Of a stretch of 12,044 nucleotides of DNA, positions 1-5,960 are shown piece after piece (position 1 is the stretch's first letter; each line of letters opens with the position of its first letter). Under the pieces are notes generated by a model that searched no databases, was not told where the DNA came from, and saw only the letters and a list, made by a program, of their open reading frames with translations. The position numbers were made by a program, and so were the translations under genes. Origin of the DNA: JAFDZO01 sp041859205 (GTDB taxonomy: Bacteria; Bacteroidota; Ignavibacteria; Tepidaquicellales; Tepidaquicellaceae); assembly GCA_041859205.1 (NCBI GenBank), contig JBHEKU010000034.1, forward strand, positions 1 through 12,044. The letters run 5' to 3'.

Positions 1-986
1 TTCTAACTCCGCCCTTTAAATTGCTCTGGGAATATAGCCTTGAAGCAGGCATTTCAAAGAACAGCATTTCAGCCTCTGATGGAGCAGTGTTTATAAATAC
101 CCTTAACGGCGAACTTCAGGCTCTTAATATTACTAACGGGAAAAGTCTCGGCAGTTTTAATAAACTTGGCAAAGCATCATATTCAACTCCGCTGATTTAT
201 AAAAATTATATTATCTGTACATTTGCAGGAGACAAGCAAAGCTCTATACTTTGTTATGATCTTAAAGCCGGCAGGGAAATGTGGAGAAAAAATTTGTATG
301 ATATAGAAGCTTCTCCTATTTTAATTAATGAAAATATCTTAATTAGTACTACCAAAGGAGAAGTAGTAAAATTAAGTTTATTAGATGGAAAAGAACTCTG
401 GAACTACGATATAAAAAACCTAAAATATGGATTTTACAATTCGCCGACTTACTTTGAAAATAAAGTTTATATAGGTTCAACAGATGGCAATATTTATTGT
501 CTGGATTTTTCTAACGGTAAAGAACTGTGGCAGTATAAAACTAATGCCTCTGTTTATGCCGATGTTTCAGTTTACAATAATAAAATTTACTGCGGCTCTG
601 ATGACAAAAACTTTTATTGCTTAGATACAGCCGGCAAGCTTGTCTGGTCTAAAAATTTTAATTCAAAAATAATTTCTTCTCCGGGATTTTATAAAGATAA
701 AGTTATTCTTTCCACAGTCAGTGGATATATTTATTCGTTAAATGAAACTGACGGGAACGAAAATTGGAAGTTTGAAACGAAAGGCACTATCCATGCTTCC
801 CCATTAATTAAGGACAACAAAATTTTCATAGGCTCATTCGATTTTTATTTGTACTGCCTCAATGCAGAAGACGGTGCTGAATTATGGAAATATAAAACCG
901 AGGGCAGAGTACGTTCAAGCGCAGTCGTTTGGAAAGATTATATACTCGTAGGCAGTGATCCGAAATATTTTTATTGCTTTAAATAA
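1..986 (+). CDS. PQQ-type beta-propeller repeat protein (5' end outside window)
   Basis: The reading frame is open to the left edge, so the true start is upstream. The TTG at 21 is an internal Leu within a repeat, not a start. Counting from that codon as residue 1, about eight blades recur roughly every 40 residues, each ending in a Y-x-[LC]-[DN]-x-x-x-G-x-x-x-W type strand: near residues 33-45, 77-88, 117-127, 158-170, 198-209, 238-249, 278-289 and a final YFYCFK at 316-321. This is the PQQ/pyrrolo-quinoline-like propeller pattern also seen in BamB and quinoprotein dehydrogenases. Several blades carry YCLD, so Cys is unusually common. No quinoprotein catalytic domain is visible in this part, so a scaffold or ligand-binding role in the cell envelope is more likely than an enzyme, by inference. 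Its stop overlaps the next start (TAATG), implying translational coupling with the PEGA gene. Confidence 0.85.
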   Translation, partial: LTPPFKLLWEYSLEAGISKNSISASDGAVFINTLNGELQALNITNGKSLGSFNKLGKASYSTPLIYKNYIICTFAGDKQSSILCYDLKAGREMWRKNLYDIEASPILINENILISTTKGEVVKLSLLDGKELWNYDIKNLKYGFYNSPTYFENKVYIGSTDGNIYCLDFSNGKELWQYKTNASVYADVSVYNNKIYCGSDDKNFYCLDTAGKLVWSKNFNSKIISSPGFYKDKVILSTVSGYIYSLNETDGNENWKFETKGTIHASPLIKDNKIFIGSFDFYLYCLNAEDGAELWKYKTEGRVRSSAVVWKDYILVGSDPKYFYCFK

Positions 987-1756
987 TGAAAAAAATTTTA
1001 ATAATAATATCATTTATAATAGTAGCTTCTTCTGCATTCGCTCAGAAAGATTCCTCATTCTACAATCTTTCTGTTAGCAGTGTGCCGGATAATTATGATG
1101 TTTATATTGATTCTGTTCTCATAGGTAAAAGTCCCCTTGTAAATCATAAGCTAAAAGCTTCAACTTACACTCTGAAAATATTTAACTGGAGTACTTTAAA
1201 AGAATGGGAAAGCGAAAGCAAAATTATTTTTCTGGATTTAAAAAGCGATACTTCGTTTACGATTGCTTTTCGAAATGATTATTTTATAAATACAATTCCG
1301 TCAAACGCTTCAGTAATAAAAAATGATTCCGTATACGGCTCCACTCCGCTAAGATTATTTTCAAAAGAAAAACTGACAGGTAATTTTCTTCTGAGAAAAG
1401 AAGGTTACTTTGATAAGACAATCAATATAGATAGCTACGGATTTGGCAATAGCATCGTTGAGACTTTAACACCTGACGGCGTTACAAAAAATAACGTATG
1501 GAAAAACAAAAATACTAACTTTAACACAAAAAGAAATTTTCCTTTAATTGCCGTGCTTGGCGCTGCAGTTGCCGGCGGTACATTCGGCGCTTTCCTTTTC
1601 AAATCCAAAGGCAATGATGCCTACGACAGATATCTTGAGACACAAAATCCGGTCGACTATGATGAATCGAAATCTAACGATACTTATTCCATTCTCTTTT
1701 TAGTTGCTACGGAAGTAACTTTAGGTGTGCTTGTATATTTTCTTTTCGGAGATTAA
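986..1756 (+). CDS. PEGA-domain envelope protein with signal peptide
   Basis: The 256-residue product starts at an ATG that shares its A with the TAA of the preceding propeller gene. Residues 1-20 form a clear signal peptide (K-K, hydrophobic core, A-F-A-Q cleavage region). Two PEGA-like beta modules follow: about residues 29-66 (V-P-D-x-Y-D-V-Y-I-D, then I-G-x-S-P-L) and about 101-148 (I-P-S-N-A-S-V, then Y-G-S-T-P-L, then K-E-G-Y). Two hydrophobic helices follow, at about 186-205 and 234-254, with a short polar Y-D-R-Y-L-E-T segment between them. PEGA domains are thought to mediate surface or periplasmic binding, often in repeat-protein partners, which fits the adjacent propeller. The specific function is not recognisable. 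Export and the PEGA call are well supported; the hairpin-like anchor at the C-terminus is inferred. Confidence 0.78.
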   Translation: MKKILIIISFIIVASSAFAQKDSSFYNLSVSSVPDNYDVYIDSVLIGKSPLVNHKLKASTYTLKIFNWSTLKEWESESKIIFLDLKSDTSFTIAFRNDYFINTIPSNASVIKNDSVYGSTPLRLFSKEKLTGNFLLRKEGYFDKTINIDSYGFGNSIVETLTPDGVTKNNVWKNKNTNFNTKRNFPLIAVLGAAVAGGTFGAFLFKSKGNDAYDRYLETQNPVDYDESKSNDTYSILFLVATEVTLGVLVYFLFGD

Positions 1757-1772
1757 TTTCTCACAATGTCTA

Positions 1773-1884
1773 TTTAACCACAGAGAGCACAGAGTATAAA
1801 CACAAAGAACACGGAGACATTATTTTTTTAATTATAATAGCTCTGTGTTCTCTGTGAATAAAATCAGTGTCCTCTGTGGTTAAA
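1773..1884. repeat. Long fold-back repeat built on CACAGAG units
   Basis: The outer arms are TTTAACCACAGAG (1773-1785) and its exact reverse complement at 1872-1884. An inner pair, 1801-1816 and 1841-1856, matches at 14 of 16 positions. The loop is A/T-rich. CACAGAG/CTCTGTG units recur within each arm. Similar CACAGAG-rich palindromic spacers are common in environmental genomes (recalled, not searched). It occupies the space between convergent genes (stop at 1756, stop at 1890), so it may also end transcription from both sides. It encodes no protein. Confidence 0.8.
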
Positions 1885-1889
1885 TTAAA

Positions 1890-2789
1890 TCAATCCACTA
1901 TCATAATTTTCTCTTTCGGCTTGCTGATTAAGTTCCTCCAGAGTATGGCTCCTAATATAACAAACGCCCCGGCAATTGCAAAAGCAGATGGCTTCTCGCC
2001 GACTCCCAAAAATACCCATATAGGATTAAATATTGCCTCAAGCGTTCCGATAATCATTGACTCCGTTGCGCTTACATATTTTATCCCTTCATTAAAAATC
2101 ATATAGCTTATACCTATCTGCACTGCTCCCAGAAAAATAAGAATTAATGTCTGATTAAAATTTAAACTGAGATTCGGAAAAATTATCGGCAGGCAAATAA
2201 GCCCTACTAAAAAATTTCCCATCACAACATTGCTAATCGTATCTTCACTTTGATGCTTTTGCTTTTTCCATTTTAGAAAAAGTGTGAACGCTGCAAAACA
2301 CATTCCCGAGAGTATTGCAAGCAGATTTCCGTATATATTGCCCAGCTCTATTTTCCCCATGAAAAACAACGCCATTCCGAAAATAACGACCAGCACAGTA
2401 ATCAAATTTCTTTTGTCGAACTTAGTCTTAAATATAAGAGGCTCTGCTATCACTAAATATATCGGCGCGCCGAACTGCAGAAAAATAGCATTCGCCGCCG
2501 TCGTCAGCTTTGTTGCTGCTACAAATAAAATTAATATGCCTGCAAATGTTATAAAGCACAGAACGGAAATTAAATCGAAGGAATATTTTATCTTCTGCCC
2601 TCTTGCTGCGCTGATAGCTACAATAGTAAGCGCTGCAATCATTGAGCGGTAAAATGAGATCTGGAAGGCGTCAAGCTCTTTAAGTACTTTTATAAACAGA
2701 CCGCCCGTACTCCAGAAACAGGCAGCTATGGAAATGAGTACAAGTCCTTTTCTGTGAGCGGGGATTTTACCTAAGAGCTTTGATATCAT
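1890..2789 (-). CDS. EamA/DMT-family transporter
   Basis: The 299-residue product is an integral membrane protein with about ten hydrophobic helices: roughly residues 14-34, 45-62, 72-92, 97-120, 127-147, 152-172, 186-206, 212-232, 243-262 and 268-287. They are arranged as two EamA-type halves. Family hallmarks are visible: an N-terminal A-A-C-F-W-S-T-G-G in helix 1, F-Y-R-S in helix 2, and in the second half E-G-I-K-Y-V-S-A-T-E-S followed by an E-P-like position (E-A-I-F-N-P-I-W). These drug/metabolite transporters export or import small metabolites or amino acids; the substrate cannot be told. The ATG at 2789 lies only 17 bases past the end of a terminator hairpin belonging to the upstream threonine dehydrogenase gene, so it may need its own promoter or rely on read-through. 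Its C-terminal tail is short and Lys-rich. Confidence 0.88.
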   Translation of the reverse strand: MISKLLGKIPAHRKGLVLISIAACFWSTGGLFIKVLKELDAFQISFYRSMIAALTIVAISAARGQKIKYSFDLISVLCFITFAGILILFVAATKLTTAANAIFLQFGAPIYLVIAEPLIFKTKFDKRNLITVLVVIFGMALFFMGKIELGNIYGNLLAILSGMCFAAFTLFLKWKKQKHQSEDTISNVVMGNFLVGLICLPIIFPNLSLNFNQTLILIFLGAVQIGISYMIFNEGIKYVSATESMIIGTLEAIFNPIWVFLGVGEKPSAFAIAGAFVILGAILWRNLISKPKEKIMIVD

Positions 2790-2801
2790 TTATGTATAAA
2801 T

Positions 2802-2828
2802 ACAAAAATCCCGCTTTACAGCGGGATT
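2802..2828 (-). terminator. Intrinsic terminator of the threonine dehydrogenase gene
   Basis: A perfect 8-bp stem, AATCCCGC (2807-2814) with GCGGGATT (2821-2828) and a 6-base loop, is followed on the minus strand by a T run (complement of AAAAA at 2804-2808). It starts 10 bases after the stop codon of the minus-strand gene ending at 2839. It lies inside the 49-base gap before the transporter gene and should reduce read-through into it. Confidence 0.85.
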
Positions 2829-2838
2829 AAATTTTATT

Positions 2839-3789
2839 TTATTGTTTTACTTTTTTCTTTATTTCATCCAGCATTATCTTAGTCATTTTTTTCAGGTCAT
2901 ATTTATGTTTCCAGCCCCAGTCCTTTGCTGCGACTTTATCATCAATCGATTTCGGCCACGAGTCTGCAATTCTTTGTCTGAAGTCGGGCTTGTATGTTAT
3001 TTTAAAATTAGGAATATGTTTTTTTATTTCCGCCGCTAACTGCTTAGGGTCAAAACTTATTCCGCCTAAGTTATAGCTTGAGCGTACCGATAATTTTTTC
3101 GCGTCGGCTTCCATTAAATCAATCGTTGCATTTATTGCATCGGGCATAAACATCATTGGCAAAGCTGTATTCTCTTTTAAAAAACACTCATACTTCCCTT
3201 TTTTTATCGCATCATAAAAAATTTCCACTGCATAGTCTGTTGTTCCGCCGCCGGCTTCAGTCTTATAACTTATCAGCCCGGGATAGCGTATGCTTCTCAC
3301 ATCAATTTTATATCTGTTGAAATAATACTCTGCCCATCTTTCACCTGCCTGTTTACTGATACCGTAAACTGTGTTAGGCTCCATTACAGTATATTGCGGC
3401 GTTTTTACTTTCGGAGTCGTGTTCCCGAACACTGCAATCGAGCTGGGCCAGAAAACTTTCTTTATCCCGACTTCCCTTGATAAATCAAGTATGTTCAGCA
3501 AGCTTTTCATATTTATATCCCATGCCTGCAATGGAAGACGCTCTGCATTTCCCGAGAGCACTGCTGCAAGCAAATATACCTGAGTGATTTTATATCTTAT
3601 TACAAAGTGAATTAATCTTTTATCATCCATTACATCGAGAATCTGAAACGGTCCCCCGTCTATAATATCCTGCGGTGCCTGACGTATATCGGTTGCAAAA
3701 ACATTATTATCACCGTAAACTTTTCTTAATGAAGTTGTAAGTTCGGAGCCTATCTGCCCTGCTGCCCCTATAACAAGAATTTTTTCCAT
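2839..3789 (-). CDS. L-threonine 3-dehydrogenase, SDR (epimerase-like) type
   Basis: The 316-residue product is an extended short-chain dehydrogenase that should oxidise L-threonine with NAD+ to 2-amino-3-ketobutyrate in the cytoplasm. The N-terminal nucleotide-binding loop is G-A-A-G-Q-I-G (residues 8-14), with Asp34 at the end of strand 2 favouring NAD. The catalytic set is Ser116/Ser117 plus Y142-x-x-x-K146. The family is pinned by the substrate-side stretch: R-Y-P-G-L-I-S (168-174), G-G-G-T-T-D-Y-A-V (180-188), then L-P-M-M-F-M-P-D-A (210-218). I recognise this as typical of the SDR-type TDH found in Flavobacterium, Cupriavidus and mammals, rather than sugar epimerases. It differs from the zinc-dependent Tdh of E. 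coli. Length is normal for the family. The usual partner, 2-amino-3-ketobutyrate CoA ligase, is not nearby. The ATG lacks a Shine-Dalgarno. Confidence 0.9.
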   Translation of the reverse strand: MEKILVIGAAGQIGSELTTSLRKVYGDNNVFATDIRQAPQDIIDGGPFQILDVMDDKRLIHFVIRYKITQVYLLAAVLSGNAERLPLQAWDINMKSLLNILDLSREVGIKKVFWPSSIAVFGNTTPKVKTPQYTVMEPNTVYGISKQAGERWAEYYFNRYKIDVRSIRYPGLISYKTEAGGGTTDYAVEIFYDAIKKGKYECFLKENTALPMMFMPDAINATIDLMEADAKKLSVRSSYNLGGISFDPKQLAAEIKKHIPNFKITYKPDFRQRIADSWPKSIDDKVAAKDWGWKHKYDLKKMTKIMLDEIKKKVKQ

Positions 3790-3880
3790 GATTAAATATT
3801 TGTAAAATATTATTGATAAAATAAAATTGGAAATTTAAAAGAAAGTTTAAAGTGAGATTGGAAGGTGGAAAGAATAAGGA

Positions 3881-3911
3881 TGTCATCCCCGCGAAGGCGG
3901 GGATCCAATCA
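3881..3911. repeat. 31-base dispersed hairpin repeat, copy 1
   Basis: The core is an 8-bp stem, ATCCCCGC (3885-3892) with GCGGGGAT (3897-3904), around a GAAG loop. It is flanked by TGTC on the left and CCAATCA on the right. It is the reverse-complement counterpart of 5615-5645, matching at 29 of 31 positions, and the two differences form a compensatory base-pair change in the stem. This kind of CGCGAAGGCGGG repeat is widely dispersed in bacteria (recalled). Confidence 0.85.
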
Positions 3912-3922
3912 TACACAATGTT

Positions 3923-3957
3923 CCCCTCCTTACCAAGGAGGGGTTAGGGGTGGTTTA
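3923..3957. repeat. CCCCTCCTT hairpin repeat
   Basis: A perfect 9-bp stem, CCCCTCCTT (3923-3931) with AAGGAGGGG (3935-3943), surrounds the loop ACC and is followed by TTAGGGGTGGTTTA. It is strongly C/G-rich in an otherwise A/T-rich spacer. I recall similar CCCCTCC...GGAGGGG units as dispersed non-coding repeats in related genomes. It sits about 90 bases upstream of the orphan start and could also stop antisense transcription. Confidence 0.75.
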
Positions 3958-4033
3958 ATGTAGGATATTTTTTTCTCAGAAAATGGGAATCGATTAATAT
4001 TGTGATGAACTTTTTGAATTCTTAAATTCATGA

Positions 4034-5302
4034 ATGATTTTAAACTTAAAAAAAGAAATTCTAAAAAAAGTTACAGAGCATTATTTAAATTCTTTGGATT
4101 TCAATGGAATTCCAGTAAATAAATTAGTCGTACACTTTAATATTTCACTTACTGAGTTAAATATTATTTTAAAAGAATTGGTAAATAAAGATAAAATTGA
4201 CTTAAGATTCGGAGATTTTCATCCAAATGCACATATACAAGCTTTATTTGAATATCCCAAAATTGTTTTACTAGAAATAATGACGGAACAAAAAATTCAG
4301 CATTCTTGTATTTATCCTACGAAGAAACATTTAACCAAAATTGTTGATAAAAAGAAATATGATGGAAAACCTTTTTCGTTGAAATTAGCACTTGGATTCT
4401 ACCAGCTAAATTATGAAGCATTTGATTTATCGATTTTAGAGATGTATAGAAATGATCCAAGATATTACTTTATAAATTCTGATATACAAGGACAAATTTA
4501 CTATTCGAATTCTAGAAACTCTAAAAAGAATAATCCAGATAATATTTACTTACAAGAATACGGTTTTTGTTTTAACAAGAAAAATGAAAGAGCTATTGCA
4601 GTTTTTCTCACTAGGTTGTCAGGGTTAACACCTGAACATCAACAAATGTGGAACGCGAAAAAATTGAAAGGTAAATTTTTGTTACACCCCGATTTTTATA
4701 AAATGTCTCGAGGCCATCTGCCGGAAGGAATATCGATTTTTGGAGCATTCATTAAAGAACAAGAGAAAATTAATAAAATATGCAAAATAATTGGTATACC
4801 TCCACTTTTTAAAAAAATCTTCACATTACGTGACAAACCCAAAGAATTTACTTTTTTAATTAGACCTACTTTAAGAGAATATGAAAACTTTATTCACATA
4901 TTAGATAAAATGGTTTCTGAAAATATTAACGTAGATTTTTTTCAAAATAGAATAGAATTAGAAAAGGAAGAGACGCGCAAGGATGGAAAAATAATAACTA
5001 GAAAAAAAGGATCAATTGAGTTACTAGATGAATGGTTACATATTTATTATCATCATCCTGATACAAATCTTATTAAAAAAACTCTTGCACCTTTCCGTAA
5101 ATTAAGAAGGTTACGTCAACTCCCAGCTCATACTCTTAGCGAAAATGAGTATAGTCAAAAATATTTTAAGGAGCAGAAAGAGTTGATGAGTAGTGTTCAC
5201 AATGCAATACTTGGCATTAGGTATATTTTACAATACGACCCTAATGTAACAAATGAACAGAGAGAAAGTTTTGAAACTAAGCTACAAATTTGGCTTCAAT
5301 AA
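4034..5302 (+). CDS. Orphan 422-residue protein, winged-helix-like N-terminus, C-terminal R-x4-H helical region
   Basis: I do not recognise a named family. The ATG is the earliest possible start, because an in-frame TGA directly precedes it. Residues about 5-60 look like a helical/winged-helix unit (I-P-V-N-K-L-V-V-H-F-N-I-S, then L-K-E-L-V-N-K-D-K-I). A middle part (about 85-300) has motifs that look conserved: D-P-R-Y, L-T-P-E-H-Q-Q-M-W (198-206), H-P-D-F-Y, I-R-P-T-L, L-D-K-M-V-S-E-N-I-N. Residues 317-334 read D-G-K-I, then K-K-G-S-I-E-L-L-D-E-W-L. The C-terminus is helical and contains R361-Q-L-P-A-H366, an R-x4-H pattern reminiscent of HEPN RNases; that link is only a hypothesis. No signal peptide or membrane helix is evident. 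The gene is visibly more A/T-rich and Lys/Asn/Ile-rich than its neighbours, stands alone, and is surrounded by repeats, suggesting horizontal acquisition. Confidence 0.75.
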   Translation: MILNLKKEILKKVTEHYLNSLDFNGIPVNKLVVHFNISLTELNIILKELVNKDKIDLRFGDFHPNAHIQALFEYPKIVLLEIMTEQKIQHSCIYPTKKHLTKIVDKKKYDGKPFSLKLALGFYQLNYEAFDLSILEMYRNDPRYYFINSDIQGQIYYSNSRNSKKNNPDNIYLQEYGFCFNKKNERAIAVFLTRLSGLTPEHQQMWNAKKLKGKFLLHPDFYKMSRGHLPEGISIFGAFIKEQEKINKICKIIGIPPLFKKIFTLRDKPKEFTFLIRPTLREYENFIHILDKMVSENINVDFFQNRIELEKEETRKDGKIITRKKGSIELLDEWLHIYYHHPDTNLIKKTLAPFRKLRRLRQLPAHTLSENEYSQKYFKEQKELMSSVHNAILGIRYILQYDPNVTNEQRESFETKLQIWLQ

Positions 5303-5314
5303 GACTAATAGATT

Positions 5315-5364
5315 CAGCCGTTGTTTGTCTTCCTGACCAACAACCACATGGATATGAATCCTGA
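5315..5364 (+). repeat. TTGTTG hairpin repeat, unit 1
   Basis: This unit begins 13 bases after the orphan's stop. It reads CAGCCGTTGTTTG, then CCAACAACCACATGGATATGAA, and aligns with 5550-5599 over about 50 bases with one gap. The GTTGTT/AACAAC arms form a small hairpin (about 5320-5343). It could act as an RNA 3'-end structure for the orphan, but there is no T run. Confidence 0.65.
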
Positions 5365-5385
5365 GTATAAGTTATAACACTTTCC

Positions 5386-5506
5386 TGTCAATACCTTTCC
5401 AAATATATCTACCTATTACTACTAATGAGATAAATTATATTTTTTTATAAAAATTTACTTATTAAATTCTTCATGGGTAAAATCCCATTTGATAAGTTTT
5501 AACCGG
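5386..5506. repeat. Repeat module A1 (left half, copy A)
   Basis: It aligns end to end with 7293-7417, beginning TGTCAATACCTTTC and ending TTTTAACCGG (TCTTAAACCGG in the other copy). Conserved internal pieces are ACTAATGAGAT and AAATTCTTCATGGG. A small stem, ATGGG/CCCAT (near 5473-5488), is kept in the second copy with a G-U wobble. Non-coding in all frames. Confidence 0.75.
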
Positions 5507-5515
5507 GAAAAAAGT

Positions 5516-5550
5516 TGAAATGGAAAATGCGGTTCGCATATCAAATTTCA
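5516..5550. repeat. Compact hairpin ATGCG-GTT-CGCAT
   Basis: The inner stem ATGCG (5527-5531)/CGCAT (5535-5539) closes a 3-base loop. An outer stem TGAAAT (5516-5521)/ATTTCA (5545-5550) encloses it. It lies at the left side of the sequence that separates modules A1 and A2. Confidence 0.6.
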
Positions 5551-5599
5551 GCGATTGTTGGTCCTCTGAACAACAACCATAAGGATATGAAACTGAATA
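5550..5599 (+). repeat. TTGTTG hairpin repeat, unit 2
   Basis: This is the second copy of the unit at 5315-5364. TTGTTG (5555-5560) pairs with CAACAA (5571-5576). It is followed by CCATAAGGATATGAAACTGA, which includes an AAGGA-like stretch before an ATG with only seven codons, so a coding role is not claimed. Confidence 0.65.
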
Positions 5600-5614
5600 G
5601 AAATGGGTAATACT

Positions 5615-5645
5615 TGATTGGATTCCCGCCTTCGCGGGAATGACA
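5615..5645. repeat. 31-base dispersed hairpin repeat, copy 2 (inverted)
   Basis: The stem is ATTCCCGC (5622-5629) with GCGGGAAT (5634-5641) and a CTTC loop. It is the inverted partner of 3881-3911, with one compensatory pair change (A-T here, G-C there). Together the two copies bracket the orphan gene. Confidence 0.85.
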
Positions 5646-5687
5646 GTCTGGAAAACAAAATGTTACAATTATGCTACTCCTTCAGTT

Positions 5688-5731
5688 AGCAATTCTGTGC
5701 AAAGCACAGTCCCGCCAGACGGGAAGCAATT
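5688..5731. repeat. Twin hairpins flanked by a 7-base direct repeat
   Basis: Two adjoining 15-base hairpins are CTGTGC-AAA-GCACAG (5695-5709) and TCCCG-CCAGA-CGGGA (5710-5724). They are flanked exactly by AGCAATT on both sides (5688-5694 and 5725-5731). The layout resembles a small inserted element with a target duplication. Confidence 0.7.
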
Positions 5732-5769
5732 AACAGCAAAATGTGACAATAATGTTACTCTTCAACTTT

Positions 5770-5864
5770 AATTCGATACCTTATTTTGCAGAAGTTTAAT
5801 TAATTAATGTTTGTTTTATAATAGCTTAAAGAAAAATGTTACAATAATGTTACACTGTGACATT
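5770..5864. repeat. Repeat module A2 (right half, copy A) with TTATTTTGCAGAA and TGTTAC array
   Basis: It aligns without gaps to 7427-7521, with about ten differences in 95 bases by eye. It contains TTATTTTGCAGAA (5781-5793), a TATAAT hexamer (5817-5822), two TGTTAC units 11 bases apart (5837 and 5848) and an imperfect inverted GTGACA (5857-5862). Confidence 0.8.
5817..5864 (+). promoter_or_regulatory. Candidate -10 box with TGTTAC operator array upstream of the DUF389 gene
   Basis: A consensus-like TATAAT (5817-5822) is followed 14 bases later by TGTTAC-N5-TGTTAC-ACT-GTGACA. This arrangement would place a dyad over or just past the transcription start. No good -35 hexamer is visible. The same block occurs at 7474-7521, where no plus-strand gene follows, so it may only be repeat sequence. 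Confidence 0.3.
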
Positions 5865-5960
5865 TTTTAATATTAACAGAGAATTAATCATTAGAAAAGT
5901 TACAGGTAATTTTTTTGTTTTTTCATTTTTTACTTTTCATATTTGTAGTAGTTTAAAAAT

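Larger units (their letters stand above)
3790..4033. other. Intergenic region with two strong hairpin repeats
   Basis: This 244-base spacer lies between divergent genes: threonine dehydrogenase to the left on minus, the orphan to the right on plus. It should hold both promoters. I cannot assign them with confidence because the region is A/T-rich throughout. It contains the 31-base hairpin repeat at 3881-3911 and the C/G-rich hairpin at 3923-3943, both described separately. A short inverted repeat, TGAATT (4015-4020) with AATTCA (4025-4030), abuts the orphan's start codon and is a weak operator candidate. Any minus-strand frame through 3916 is just the repeat read as protein. Confidence 0.6.
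5303..5960. other. 658-base non-coding mosaic of repeats upstream of the DUF389 gene
   Basis: No credible gene is present. From left to right it holds: hairpin repeat unit 1 (5315-5364); module A1 (5386-5506); a compact hairpin (5516-5550); hairpin repeat unit 2 (5550-5599); the inverted 31-base repeat (5615-5645); a TGTTAC copy (near 5661); twin hairpins (5695-5724); a further copy (near 5742); and module A2 (5770-5864). A poly-T-rich leader of about 95 bases then runs to the DUF389 start. Most elements recur elsewhere in the window. Confidence 0.75.

Noticed and set aside
21..23. TTG as start codon of the propeller gene
   Set aside because: The frame stays open to the left edge and the preceding codons continue a propeller-like strand, so this is internal.
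1867..2106. Plus-strand frame opposite the transporter gene
   Set aside because: It is a shadow of a well-supported membrane protein on the other strand, with no recognisable domain.
3710..3916. Minus-strand reading frame containing D-W-I-P-A-F-A-G-M-T
   Set aside because: This peptide is the translation of the dispersed 31-base hairpin repeat and the frame overlaps the start of threonine dehydrogenase.
5587..5611. Seven-codon mini frames after GGATATG in the TTGTTG units
   Set aside because: The two peptides (MKLNRNG and MNPEYKL) share no sequence and are too short to support; the repeat itself explains the ATG.
5303..5960. CRISPR array
   Set aside because: Repeats are several different types with irregular spacing and no uniform spacers or cas genes.
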